Shown here piece after piece: positions 51,644 to 59,602 of a DNA stretch of 64,000 bases (positions are counted from its first letter, which is position 1; each line of letters begins with the position of its first letter). The DNA is from an uncultured Phascolarctobacterium sp. GTDB lineage: Bacteria > Bacillota > Negativicutes > Acidaminococcales > Acidaminococcaceae. Position numbers and translations under genes: made by a program. The notes under the pieces are model-generated. The model was not told the origin of the DNA. It ran no database searches and saw only the letters and a list, made by a program, of their open reading frames with translations. Location of the stretch: NCBI RefSeq assembly GCF_900753045.1, contig NZ_CAADXO010000012.1, positions 50,305 to 114,304 on the forward strand, written 5' to 3'.

Positions 51644-54127
51644 ATAGCTATTAAATTGGCAACCTCCATTACTTACACAGCGGATGGTTCTCAAACGAAT
51701 TTTTCTATTCCCTTTGATTACCTGCGCCCTTCCTTTGTGCATGTGGCTGTAAATGATGCTGAGGTATCTGAAGGGTTCACTGTAAGTAATCGTGGAATTA
51801 TGTTTGATACTGCTCCTGCAAAGGATGCCCTTGTCAAAATTTATCGTAAGACCCCTACCTCTCGTTTGGTGTCTTGGGCAGATGCTAGTATCCTGAAAGC
51901 TATAGATATGACTATTGCAGAAGTTCAGCAGTTGCATATCTTAGAGGAAACTTCTGATTGGACTAAGACAAACTCTATGGCACTCAATGATGAGGGTACT
52001 GCATGGCAGGGTTGGAAGCATCGTATAGAAAATGTTGCTGACCCTGTGGATGCACAGGATGTTGTAACCAAACACTACTTAGACAACGAAGAAGGTTCAT
52101 TCACAGCAACCATGAACGCCCTTAAAACCAAGACAGAAGAAGCTGCAAGTACCGCAGAAACTAATGCCAAACAAGCACGTTTTAATGCGGAGAAGGCTGA
52201 TTCTGCTGCTGTTGGTGCAGAGCGTGATGCTGCAACTGCTTTGAAGTCTGCAAACAATGCAAAGACTAGCGAAACCAATGCAGGCAACTTTGCAACTAGC
52301 GCAGGTCAGAGTGCTAGTGAAGCTCAAAATTATCGAGATGCTGCAAAAAACTATGCGACTAACGCTAAGAATTATAGTGAGAATGTCAATGTGTTTGTCC
52401 CTAGTGTGTCTACGGATGGTGTCTTAAGCTGGTCTAATAAAGCAGGACTGCCTAACCCTCCCTCTGTGAACATTAAGGGTAAAGATGGTGCTGATGGTGG
52501 CGTAACTGTTGATGATGCTTTATCTGATACTTCTACTAATGCTATTCAGAACAAAGTAGTAAAAGCAGCACTTGATAACAGAGCTGTGCTTGATGACACT
52601 AACACTTTTACTTCTCCAAATAAATTTGATGATATTTATATGGCAGATGGTATGAGCAGTCTTAAGTGGTATAATGGTTCACCTAATTTTGTTGTTGCTT
52701 CTATCAATTCCGAAAGATACACAGGTGAAGCAAACACGGCAAAGAAAGCTGCTAAAGATGGTGATGGCAATGTAATCACGAGCACTTACGCTACAAAAAC
52801 AGAACTTAATAGCTGTGTTAAGACTGTTAATAATGTTGCCCCGGACACGAATGGTAACGTCAATATTACTGTTAGTGGTGGCGGTTCTAGTGTTATTGTT
52901 GATGCTGCCTTATCCTCTACTTCTACTAATGCTATTCAAAATAAAGCAGTATATAATGCATTGCTGGGCAAAGTTGGGACTGATATTTATTCAGGTTTTG
53001 CTTTAATAGGTGCAGCAACTACAATAGCATGGAGACAAGGCTCACAGCCTGTAGGCTCAATTAATGCAAGCAGTTATTCAGGTAATGCAGCATCTGCTAC
53101 AAAGGCAACGCAGGATGGTGCAGGTAATGTCATTACTGAGACTTATGCAAAGAAAACTGATGTAAGTGGTATGGTTAAAAGTGTGAATAACACTAAGCCT
53201 GACAGTAATGGTAATGTGAATATCACTGTCAGCAGTGGGGGTGGTTCTAACATTACTGTAGATACTGCACTGTCTGCTACATCTACTAATGCTATTGCCA
53301 ATAAAGCAGTCTATGATGCTTTGAGCAAAAAGCTAGATAAGACAGGAACAGTCGCTGAAGCAACCAAAGCAACGCAGGATGGTTATGGAAATGTTATTGC
53401 TACTACGTATGCACGTAAGGTAGACCTTTACGGCTATGTTAAAACTGTTAACAATACTGCTCCCGATGATAATGGCAATGTAACTATCACTGTTAGTAGT
53501 GGTTCTGACATTACTGTTGACGAGGAGCTATCAAGTACAAGCACAAACGCTATTGCTAACAAGGCAGTCTATACTGCTTTGCAGTCTAAATTAGGCAAAA
53601 ATGATAGTGTAGCATCTGCTACAAAGGCAATGCAAGATGGCGAAGGTAATACTATTGCTACTACATATGTTAAATTCATCAATGGTATTGCCCCGGACAC
53701 TAGTGGCAATGTTAATGTTAACGCTGATGGTGGTGGTGTGAGTACGTCTGTAGTTAATAATTGGTCAGCACAACAAATCTTCCAACGCTTAAAATTCAAT
53801 TTTGAAAGTTTTGCTACGTCACGCATCAGCGGTACATATGACAGTCCTGCTGCATCTGTAGCAGTCTATAGTGTAACAGGTGCGCTTACATTGGACATGT
53901 CAACTTTAACAGGTATGCTTGCAAATGGTGAATCTACCTTGTTTACAGCATATATTGCAGCGAACGCATCGTATGCTTTAAGTATAACTAATGCAGGTAC
54001 GTTGAAATATGTAGGTAGTGCAGCTGATTTGGCGATAACTAGCAGTGGATTACTGTTAAATGTACTGTTGACTAAAAATACTAGCGGTGACGTGACAAGT
54101 ATCGCACAGGCATCTAAGCTTTCGTGA
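51644..54127 (+). CDS. Tail fibre protein (T7 gp17-like N-terminus), AUA start
   Basis: About 827 residues. N-terminus LATSITYTADGSQTNFSIPF matches the T7 gp17 attachment domain. A helical Ala-rich shaft follows (residues ~150-260). Then come four copies of a module with V-D-x-x-L-S-x-T-S-T-N-A-I-x-N-K, three to four of them linked by NN-x-x-P-D-x-N-G-N-V and a Gly/Ser turn, and a beta-rich tip. AAAGGAG (51628-51634) is followed 9 bases later by ATA; the in-frame ATG at 51635 touches the ribosome site and cannot be used with it. The tip likely binds the host surface. Confidence 0.88.
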   Translation: MAIKLATSITYTADGSQTNFSIPFDYLRPSFVHVAVNDAEVSEGFTVSNRGIMFDTAPAKDALVKIYRKTPTSRLVSWADASILKAIDMTIAEVQQLHILEETSDWTKTNSMALNDEGTAWQGWKHRIENVADPVDAQDVVTKHYLDNEEGSFTATMNALKTKTEEAASTAETNAKQARFNAEKADSAAVGAERDAATALKSANNAKTSETNAGNFATSAGQSASEAQNYRDAAKNYATNAKNYSENVNVFVPSVSTDGVLSWSNKAGLPNPPSVNIKGKDGADGGVTVDDALSDTSTNAIQNKVVKAALDNRAVLDDTNTFTSPNKFDDIYMADGMSSLKWYNGSPNFVVASINSERYTGEANTAKKAAKDGDGNVITSTYATKTELNSCVKTVNNVAPDTNGNVNITVSGGGSSVIVDAALSSTSTNAIQNKAVYNALLGKVGTDIYSGFALIGAATTIAWRQGSQPVGSINASSYSGNAASATKATQDGAGNVITETYAKKTDVSGMVKSVNNTKPDSNGNVNITVSSGGGSNITVDTALSATSTNAIANKAVYDALSKKLDKTGTVAEATKATQDGYGNVIATTYARKVDLYGYVKTVNNTAPDDNGNVTITVSSGSDITVDEELSSTSTNAIANKAVYTALQSKLGKNDSVASATKAMQDGEGNTIATTYVKFINGIAPDTSGNVNVNADGGGVSTSVVNNWSAQQIFQRLKFNFESFATSRISGTYDSPAASVAVYSVTGALTLDMSTLTGMLANGESTLFTAYIAANASYALSITNAGTLKYVGSAADLAITSSGLLLNVLLTKNTSGDVTSIAQASKLS

Positions 54128-54137
54128 GGTGTATAAC

Positions 54138-54569
54138 ATGAGTATTAATCGTATTTTGATGAAAACTAATGGTAGCACCATTGAAGGCGAAGGTGAATTT
54201 ATAATGACCATGGGGCAACAAAGTACGCAATATGGTTATAGTCGCTATAACGCAACCATTGGCGAGGTGGAAGGCAACGTAAAACATGAAGGTAAAACTG
54301 TTACTCTTGTTATGATTTGCTATTATGGAGGTTGGCTTGACTTTGCTTTTAAGATTGACGGTGTAACGAGTGGTAAATACAATGTTACTGCTAAAGTAAC
54401 GTCGGTAGAAACAAATGAGAGTGTACGTGTTAACTTTTCAAACATGCAGTATCAGAGCTATGTTCCGGGTTTTTATGACTATACAAACAAAGGGATTTCA
54501 GGATTTGCTGATATGTTTACTGCTAAAAATGTAGGCAAGAAATTTAGAGTTGAAATTATATTTAACTAG
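54138..54569 (+). CDS. Putative tail-fibre-associated protein (143 aa)
   Basis: Start ATG 54138 behind GAGGTG. 143 residues, beta-rich with many Tyr/Gly (FIMTMGQQSTQYGYSRYNATIGEVEG). No family recognised. Between the fibre and its presumed chaperone, so probably a structural or receptor-binding accessory. Confidence 0.6.
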   Translation: MSINRILMKTNGSTIEGEGEFIMTMGQQSTQYGYSRYNATIGEVEGNVKHEGKTVTLVMICYYGGWLDFAFKIDGVTSGKYNVTAKVTSVETNESVRVNFSNMQYQSYVPGFYDYTNKGISGFADMFTAKNVGKKFRVEIIFN

Positions 54570-54577
54570 GAGGACAA

Positions 54578-55081
54578 ATGAAACCAACTTATACATATAA
54601 AAATAAAGACTACACAACCTTCCGAGAGCTTTCTGAAACCTTAGGCAAAGATGGCATCTTTATCCCTTGGTCTATTTCCGAGGATTCTCTCAAAGACTTA
54701 GGTGTCACTGTGACCACGGAAGAAGAAAGTCTTGAAAGTATCAAAGAACACAAGATTCTTACTCTTAAGATTCAACGTGATAACTTAGAGGTAGAACCTA
54801 TTACTTACCAAGGCTATGCTTTTGACTATGATAGCAAGGCAAGAGATAGAATCAATGCTGCTATCATTGCATTAGAAGTAGCAGGTTCTTCTGCCCTGCT
54901 CACATGGACTACCACAGACAATAAAGATGTAAAAGTATCTGCATCTGACCTGCGTGGTGTCATTGCACAGGTGGCACTGAGAAGCGACAAGCTTCATACT
55001 GCCTATAGAAAAGCTAAGGCAAAAGTGGAAGCTGCTACAACTAAAGAAGATATTGAAGCTATTGAATTAGTTGTTGAATAA
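54578..55081 (+). CDS. Tail fibre assembly-like protein (DUF4376)
   Basis: 167 residues. The C-terminal two thirds show the DUF4376 pattern: YQGYAFDYDSKARDRINAAI, then LTWTTTDNKDVKVSASDLRGVIAQVALRSDKLH. Such proteins lie next to tail fibres and are thought to help them fold or assemble. AGGAGG before the ATG. Confidence 0.8.
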   Translation: MKPTYTYKNKDYTTFRELSETLGKDGIFIPWSISEDSLKDLGVTVTTEEESLESIKEHKILTLKIQRDNLEVEPITYQGYAFDYDSKARDRINAAIIALEVAGSSALLTWTTTDNKDVKVSASDLRGVIAQVALRSDKLHTAYRKAKAKVEAATTKEDIEAIELVVE

Positions 55082-55140
55082 AAAGACAGGGTTGTTGTCT
55101 TCCCTTTAGGGGTTTATGGGTGGGCAGAAAGGATTTTATT

Positions 55141-55377
55141 ATGGAAAAGAATCGTAAAAAGGCTCGTGCTTGGCTTAAGACCTCTACTCTCACTGAGTAC
55201 AAGGCTATCACTACTGAAGCTAAGCTCACACCAAAGCAACAAGACATACTCGACAAAATCATTATTAGTGACTACTCCCAGCAGAAGATAGCTATGGAGT
55301 ACCACGAGGATGTGTCTTGTATCAAACGTGCCTTAAGACAAATATATGACAAAGTATATCTTGTTCTTTTCAAGTAA
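55141..55377 (+). CDS. Small HTH protein (sigma region 4-like)
   Basis: 78 residues from ATG 55141. LTPKQQDILDKIIISDYSQQKIAMEYHEDVSCIKRALRQIYDKV has the shape of a sigma-70 region 4 / LuxR-type helix-turn-helix (QQKIAMEY as first helix, VSCIKRALRQI as recognition helix). Possibly a late regulator or host-RNA-polymerase modulator; only the fold is suggested by sequence. Preceded by a small hairpin (AAGACA/TGTCTT). Confidence 0.6.
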   Translation: MEKNRKKARAWLKTSTLTEYKAITTEAKLTPKQQDILDKIIISDYSQQKIAMEYHEDVSCIKRALRQIYDKVYLVLFK

Positions 55378-55451
55378 CTTTATAGCCATTTAGTTACAAC
55401 TTTCAACTCCTTAATTCATGTTATCATAATAACAGGAGGTGACTAGTCACT

Positions 55452-55634
55452 ATGCAATATAACATGAACCAAAACAAGCTTATGCAAATGATGATGATGC
55501 AAGCCTTGAAGCAGGTTTCCCCTGAACTGTTAGCAATGGTTGAGGAAGAAGCTCGTAAGCGTGGCATGTCTGATGAAGACATCAATGCAGGTAAAGCATA
55601 CATCAACCAAGTTCAAAAAGGAGTTGAAAAGTAA
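55452..55634 (+). CDS. Small Met/Gln-rich helical protein (60 aa)
   Basis: 60 residues: QYNMNQNKLMQMMMMQALKQV then VEEEARKRGMSDEDINAGKAYI. AGGAGG lies ~14 bases before the ATG. Stop overlaps the next start (TAATGG). Probably forms a pair with the Gly-rich protein behind it; function unknown. Confidence 0.65.
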   Translation: MQYNMNQNKLMQMMMMQALKQVSPELLAMVEEEARKRGMSDEDINAGKAYINQVQKGVEK

Positions 55635-56170
55635 TGGAAATGGCTAATGCTGGCGTAGGTCTCGGTGATGCCCTGATGCTCGCCAAACAAGGTTCTAATG
55701 GTAATGAGATGTGGAATAACCCCTTTGTTTACCTTATCCTCTTAGCTGCCTTTGGTGGTGGCTTTGGTGGTTTCGGTGGCTGGGGTGGTAATGGTTCTGC
55801 TTTCCAAGGCACTGTAACTCGTGCAGAGCTGTCGGAAGGCTTAGATAACCAAGACATCAAAGCTAGTCTGCGTGGTATCCAAAGTGGTTTATGTGATGGC
55901 TTCTACACTGTTGGCATGAACGAAAAAGAAACCGGATACAAAGTAGCTAGTGTCGGTGAGAGTATCAATCGTAACATTGATGCCCTGCGCTTTGAGGGTG
56001 CTGCAAACACCTGTAAGGTTACCACCGCCATCCATGAGGAGGGTGAGAAAACTCGTGCTCTGATTACCTGCAACACTATGCAAGCTCTGCGTGATAAGCT
56101 GGCAGATAAGGATAGAGAACTGCTCTATCTGAAACTTAAGTTACCTGCTACCACTACTGCTACTGCATAA
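55634..56170 (+). CDS. Gly-rich phage protein common in gut prophages (178 aa)
   Basis: 178 residues: NPFVYLILLAAF hydrophobic stretch, a Gly-rich run (GGGFGGFGGWGGNGS), then VTRAELSEGLDNQDIKASLRGIQSGLCDGFY and a helical coiled-coil-like end (MQALRDKLADKDRELLYLKLKL). Similar proteins with a 'NPF-YL' segment, Gly/Trp/Asn run and 'Q-GLCDGFY' motif are common in phages of gut Bacillota; their function is not known. A terminator follows. Confidence 0.7.
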   Translation: MEMANAGVGLGDALMLAKQGSNGNEMWNNPFVYLILLAAFGGGFGGFGGWGGNGSAFQGTVTRAELSEGLDNQDIKASLRGIQSGLCDGFYTVGMNEKETGYKVASVGESINRNIDALRFEGAANTCKVTTAIHEEGEKTRALITCNTMQALRDKLADKDRELLYLKLKLPATTTATA

Positions 56171-56177
56171 TGTTACC

Positions 56178-56214
56178 GAGGGTTGGCTAGAAGCTGACCC
56201 TCTTTTATTTTATT
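56178..56214 (+). terminator. Terminator before the lysis genes
   Basis: GAGGGT/ACCCTC stem with a 13-base loop, then TTTTATTTTATT. Confidence 0.8.
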
Positions 56215-56226
56215 ATGGAGGATATT

Positions 56227-56397
56227 ATGGACAATGAAATTGTAAAGACAACCCCTCCTATTGGTGTCTCCACCCTATCCCTCATGGGCATCCCTCTGTC
56301 CGATTGGGTGTATATTGTCACCATTATGTATGTCTTGATTCAGATTTGGGTCTTGCTGTATAAGACCTTTTTTAAAAAGGAGGAATGTAATAAGTGA
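56227..56397 (+). CDS. Putative holin (single membrane helix)
   Basis: 56 residues from ATG 56227 behind GGAGG. One hydrophobic helix, DWVYIVTIMYVLIQIWVLLY, and a charged end FKKEECNK. Size and layout fit a T7 gp17.5-like holin that opens the membrane for the endolysin; the next gene, a peptidase, overlaps it by 4 bases. No signature motif exists for this class, so the call rests on context. Confidence 0.7.
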   Translation: MDNEIVKTTPPIGVSTLSLMGIPLSDWVYIVTIMYVLIQIWVLLYKTFFKKEECNK

Positions 56398-56750
56398 AAT
56401 TATCTGCTCATTTTGATTCTAGTGAATTTGCCTGTAAGTGTGGCTGTGGTGGTCTCCACAATGGTGCTGACATCAACCCACGGCTTGTACAGGTATTAGA
56501 GCGTATGCGTGCTATCATTGGCAAGCCTTTGGTGTTGTCCTGTGGTTACCGCTGTCCTGCCCACAATGCTGAGGTAGGTGGTGTGTCTAACAGTCAGCAT
56601 ATCTACGGAACTGCTGCGGATGTGCAATGCCCTGAGGGTGTTATGTTGCAAACCCTGTATGACGCTGCGGTAACTGCTGGTGCTGATGGTATTGGTATTT
56701 ATAGCTGGGGTGTCCATGTGGATGTCCGTGGCTATCCTGCACGCTGGTAA
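56394..56750 (+). CDS. Peptidase M15A endolysin
   Basis: 118 residues, GTG start at 56394 overlapping the holin stop, AAGGAGG upstream. M15A pattern: SSEFACKCGCGG, LSCGYRCPAHNAEVGG, SQHIYGTAADV (zinc His and Asp) and VHVDVRGYP (last His). Cuts peptide crosslinks of the cell wall at lysis. No signal peptide, so release depends on the holin. Same enzyme family as the domain inside the gp15-like virion protein. It takes over the lytic job that T7 gp3.5 has in T7. Confidence 0.9.
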   Translation: MKLSAHFDSSEFACKCGCGGLHNGADINPRLVQVLERMRAIIGKPLVLSCGYRCPAHNAEVGGVSNSQHIYGTAADVQCPEGVMLQTLYDAAVTAGADGIGIYSWGVHVDVRGYPARW

Positions 56751-56756
56751 GATTTA

Positions 56757-56790
56757 CGAGGGAGCTTAGTCTCCCTCTTTTTATTTTTAA
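56757..56790 (+). terminator. Terminator after the lysis genes
   Basis: GAGGGAG/CTCCCTC perfect 7-bp stem with a CTTAGT loop, then TTTTTATTTTT. Confidence 0.85.
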
Positions 56791-56807
56791 AGGAGGTCTA
56801 TATAGAT

Positions 56808-58973
56808 TTGAAAATTAAGAAACGTGATGGGTCTCTCGTAGACTTTAATAAAGACAAAATCATTAATGCTATCTCTAAGGCTGGCTTTGTAGCTTCAAAG
56901 ACAAAAAATGCTATTGCTGATGTGGTTGAAAAGATGGCAAAAAAAGAAACACTGACTGTAGAAAAGATACAGGATATTGTGGAAACTGAACTTATGCTGA
57001 ACTATTACCCTGAGGTAGCTAGAGAATATGTTCGCTATCGCTATAAACGTGAGCTTATCCGTAATACCAAAGGTGCTTTAAGTGAAGTGCTTGAAATTGT
57101 AAACCTCAGCAACCAAGATGTGAACGAGGAAAACTCTAATAAGAACCCTGTTATCCTGTCTACCCAACGTGACTATATGGCAGGTATGGTCTCTAAAGAG
57201 CTTTCTGAAAAGCTCCTGTTCCCCCCGGATGTAATGAAGGCACATAAAGCAGGTATCATCCATGTTCACGATATGGACTATGCTATTCAAAAGATGTACA
57301 ACTGTGCCCTGTTAGACATGGAGGACATGCTTCAAAATGGCACTGTAATCAATGGTACGATGATTGAGAAGGCACACAGCTTTGCTACTGCTTGCAATAT
57401 TGCTACTCAGATTATGGCACAGGTTGCTTCTAATCAATATGGTGGTCAAAGTGTATCGGTAGCACATTTAGCTCCATTTGTCAATACCTCTAGACAAAAA
57501 ATTAAAGAAGAAGTTAAGCAGGAACTAGATGATATTCAGGCAGAGTATTATGAAATGGACTTAGACTATATCACAGAAAAGCGACTGAAAGCTGAAATCA
57601 CTAAAGGTGTGCAGACAATGCAGTATCAGATTAATACCCTTATGACATCCAATGGTCAGACACCTTTTGTTACCTTATTCTTATATCTTAATGAAGCTAA
57701 GAATGAGCAGGAGAAGAAAGACCTTGCTATGGTGATTGAGGAAATCATCCGTCAACGCTATCAGGGCGTCAAGAATGAAAAGGGTGCATGGATTACTGCT
57801 GCATTTCCTAAGCTGATTTATGTCTTAGAGGAAGACAACATCCGTAAGGGTACACCCTATTACTACCTTACAGAGATGTGTGCTAAATGTACTGCTAAGC
57901 GTATGCAACCTGATTATTTGTCTGAGAAGATTATGCTGAAGAACAAGAAGACCGAAGATGGCGTAGGACACTGTTACCCTCCTATGGGATGCAGAAGCTT
58001 CTTGACACCTTATCTTGATGAAAATGGCAAAGCTAAATTCTATGGTCGCTTTAACCAAGGTGTTGTCTCCATCAATCTTGTGGATGTGGCGTTGTCCGCT
58101 GCCAAAGACAAAAACAAATTTTGGTCTATTCTTGATGAGCGTTTGGAGCTGTGCCACAAAGCCTTGCGTGTAAGACACCAAAACCTCAAAGGCACAATCT
58201 CTAATGTCTCCCCTATCCATTGGCAGTATGGTGCTATTGCTCGTCTGCAAAAAGGTGAGAAGATTGACAAGCTGTTAGAGAATGGCTACTCCACTATCTC
58301 CCTTGGCTATGCAGGTCTCTATGAGTGCTGTATGGCAATGTTTGGTAAATCCCATACCGACCCTGCTGTGAAACCCTTTGCTCTCTCTGTCATGCAGCAC
58401 CTTAATGACAAATGTGCTGAATGGAAAGCTAAGGAACATTTAGGCTATAGTGTCTATGGTACTCCTATGGAGACCACTACATACAAGTTTGCTAAATGTC
58501 TTCGTGACCGCTTTGGGGTGATTAAGGAAGTCACTGACCATGATTACATTACTAATAGCTATCATGTGAATGTCCGTGAACCTATTGACCCCTTCACCAA
58601 ACTTCAATTTGAATCTGAGTTCCAACTGCTCAGTCCGGGTGGTGCTATCAGCTATATTGAGTGTGCTGATATGACCAAGAATATTGATGCTGTCATGGCT
58701 GTTATTCAATTTATCTATGACAACATTATGTATGCAGAGCTGAATACCAAGAGTGATTATTGTCAGGTCTGTGGTTATGATGGTGAGATTAAGATTGTCA
58801 CAGATAATGGTAGATTGGAATGGGAATGTCCGAATTGTGGTAACAGAGACAAAACCAAGATGAATGTGACACGTAGAACCTGCGGTTATTTGGGTAGTCA
58901 ATTTTGGAATCAAGGGCGCACTGAGGAGATTAGAGACCGCTTTATTCATTTAGGGGGTGACTTCCGTGGCTAA
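56808..58973 (+). CDS. nrdD: Anaerobic (class III) ribonucleoside-triphosphate reductase
   Basis: Reduces NTPs to dNTPs under anaerobic conditions with a glycyl radical. 721 residues: an N-terminal ATP-cone (KIKKRDGSLVDFNKDKIINAI), the large barrel with SVAHLAPFVNTSR and HCYPPMGCRSFLTPY, a C-terminal zinc site (CQVCGYDG, CPNCGN) and the glycyl-radical loop RRTCGYLGSQFWNQGRTEEI. Activation needs NrdG, which is not encoded in the phage, so the host enzyme must serve. The TTG at 56808 is the listed start; an in-frame ATA at 56802 is closer to AGGAGG. Confidence 0.95.
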   Translation: MKIKKRDGSLVDFNKDKIINAISKAGFVASKTKNAIADVVEKMAKKETLTVEKIQDIVETELMLNYYPEVAREYVRYRYKRELIRNTKGALSEVLEIVNLSNQDVNEENSNKNPVILSTQRDYMAGMVSKELSEKLLFPPDVMKAHKAGIIHVHDMDYAIQKMYNCALLDMEDMLQNGTVINGTMIEKAHSFATACNIATQIMAQVASNQYGGQSVSVAHLAPFVNTSRQKIKEEVKQELDDIQAEYYEMDLDYITEKRLKAEITKGVQTMQYQINTLMTSNGQTPFVTLFLYLNEAKNEQEKKDLAMVIEEIIRQRYQGVKNEKGAWITAAFPKLIYVLEEDNIRKGTPYYYLTEMCAKCTAKRMQPDYLSEKIMLKNKKTEDGVGHCYPPMGCRSFLTPYLDENGKAKFYGRFNQGVVSINLVDVALSAAKDKNKFWSILDERLELCHKALRVRHQNLKGTISNVSPIHWQYGAIARLQKGEKIDKLLENGYSTISLGYAGLYECCMAMFGKSHTDPAVKPFALSVMQHLNDKCAEWKAKEHLGYSVYGTPMETTTYKFAKCLRDRFGVIKEVTDHDYITNSYHVNVREPIDPFTKLQFESEFQLLSPGGAISYIECADMTKNIDAVMAVIQFIYDNIMYAELNTKSDYCQVCGYDGEIKIVTDNGRLEWECPNCGNRDKTKMNVTRRTCGYLGSQFWNQGRTEEIRDRFIHLGGDFRG

Positions 58974-59232
58974 AAAGGTGTATATCGCTGATATTAAGAA
59001 CCCTTCACTCACTCGTGCTATTCGTTTAAAATGCATGGATTGTGCAGGTACTTCTGATAACATCCGTGATTGCCATATCTGCAAATGCCCTCTGTGGTCT
59101 TTCCGTTTTGGCAAAGGAACTGCTGCTGCTATCCGTACCTTATCCAAGACATATGATGTGTGTCTTGTGGATACCAATAAAACAGATTACATTGAAGAAT
59201 TAAAAGGTAAGAAGTTAAAACGCCCTCAGTAA
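58966..59232 (+). CDS. Small Cys-rich protein (zinc-ribbon-like)
   Basis: 88 residues from a GTG at 58966 behind GGGGGTGA. Four to five Cys in KCMDCAGTSDNIRDCHICKCPLW suggest a metal-binding knuckle; RAIRLKCMDC...CPLWSFRFG is a pattern seen in many small phage proteins of unknown function. It is not NrdG (no CxxxCxxC radical-SAM site), despite following nrdD with an 8-base overlap. Confidence 0.65.
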   Translation: MAKKVYIADIKNPSLTRAIRLKCMDCAGTSDNIRDCHICKCPLWSFRFGKGTAAAIRTLSKTYDVCLVDTNKTDYIEELKGKKLKRPQ

Positions 59233-59239
59233 CGTCTGA

Positions 59240-59340
59240 GAGCCTATCTGAACGATTGGATTTTCTTGCCTATGTGATTATACCTATGGGAGTGTTTCAA
59301 GGCTCAAATGGCACTCCCAGCACCTCTCAATCGTGTGAGA
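59240..59340 (+). other. Structured gene-free region before the terminase genes
   Basis: About 100 bases. ACGATTG (59253) pairs with CAATCGT (59328), and inside that GGGAGTG pairs with CACTCCC (59288-59319); CTCAG/CTGAG at 59223-59238 forms another small hairpin. May be a processing or packaging-related RNA or DNA structure; nothing like a tRNA was found. Confidence 0.4.
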
Positions 59341-59371
59341 ATTGATTTATGAATACAAAGGAGTGATAAAC

Positions 59372-59602
59372 TTGCAGATAGATGAAAAACTGCTTGATAG
59401 ACTTGCTATAGGTGAGGTCAATGCCCTTTTAGAAGGTCTTGATGACCCTGAGCTGCGTCGCAACCCTGCTTTTCTTGCTAAGGTGCGTGAGTTCTTGAAG
59501 CAGAATAAATTACAGACCACCCCTGAAACCCAAGGGGTACAAAAGATTCAGAAGGTAGTAGAAGAAATTCCTACCTTTGATTTTGATGGGCAGGTGAGCT
59601 GA
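59372..59602 (+). CDS. Terminase small subunit, T7 gp18-like
   Basis: 76 residues from a TTG at 59372 behind AAAGGAGTG (T7: 89). LDRLAIGEVNALLEGLDDPELRRNPAFLAKVREFLKQNKL is the typical helical gp18 pattern. Recognises concatemeric phage DNA for packaging. Stop overlaps the large-subunit start. Confidence 0.85.
   Translation: MQIDEKLLDRLAIGEVNALLEGLDDPELRRNPAFLAKVREFLKQNKLQTTPETQGVQKIQKVVEEIPTFDFDGQVS

Noticed and set aside
58966..59232. NrdG activase after nrdD
   Set aside because: Too short and no radical-SAM CxxxCxxC motif; the Cys spacing is that of a small zinc-knuckle protein.
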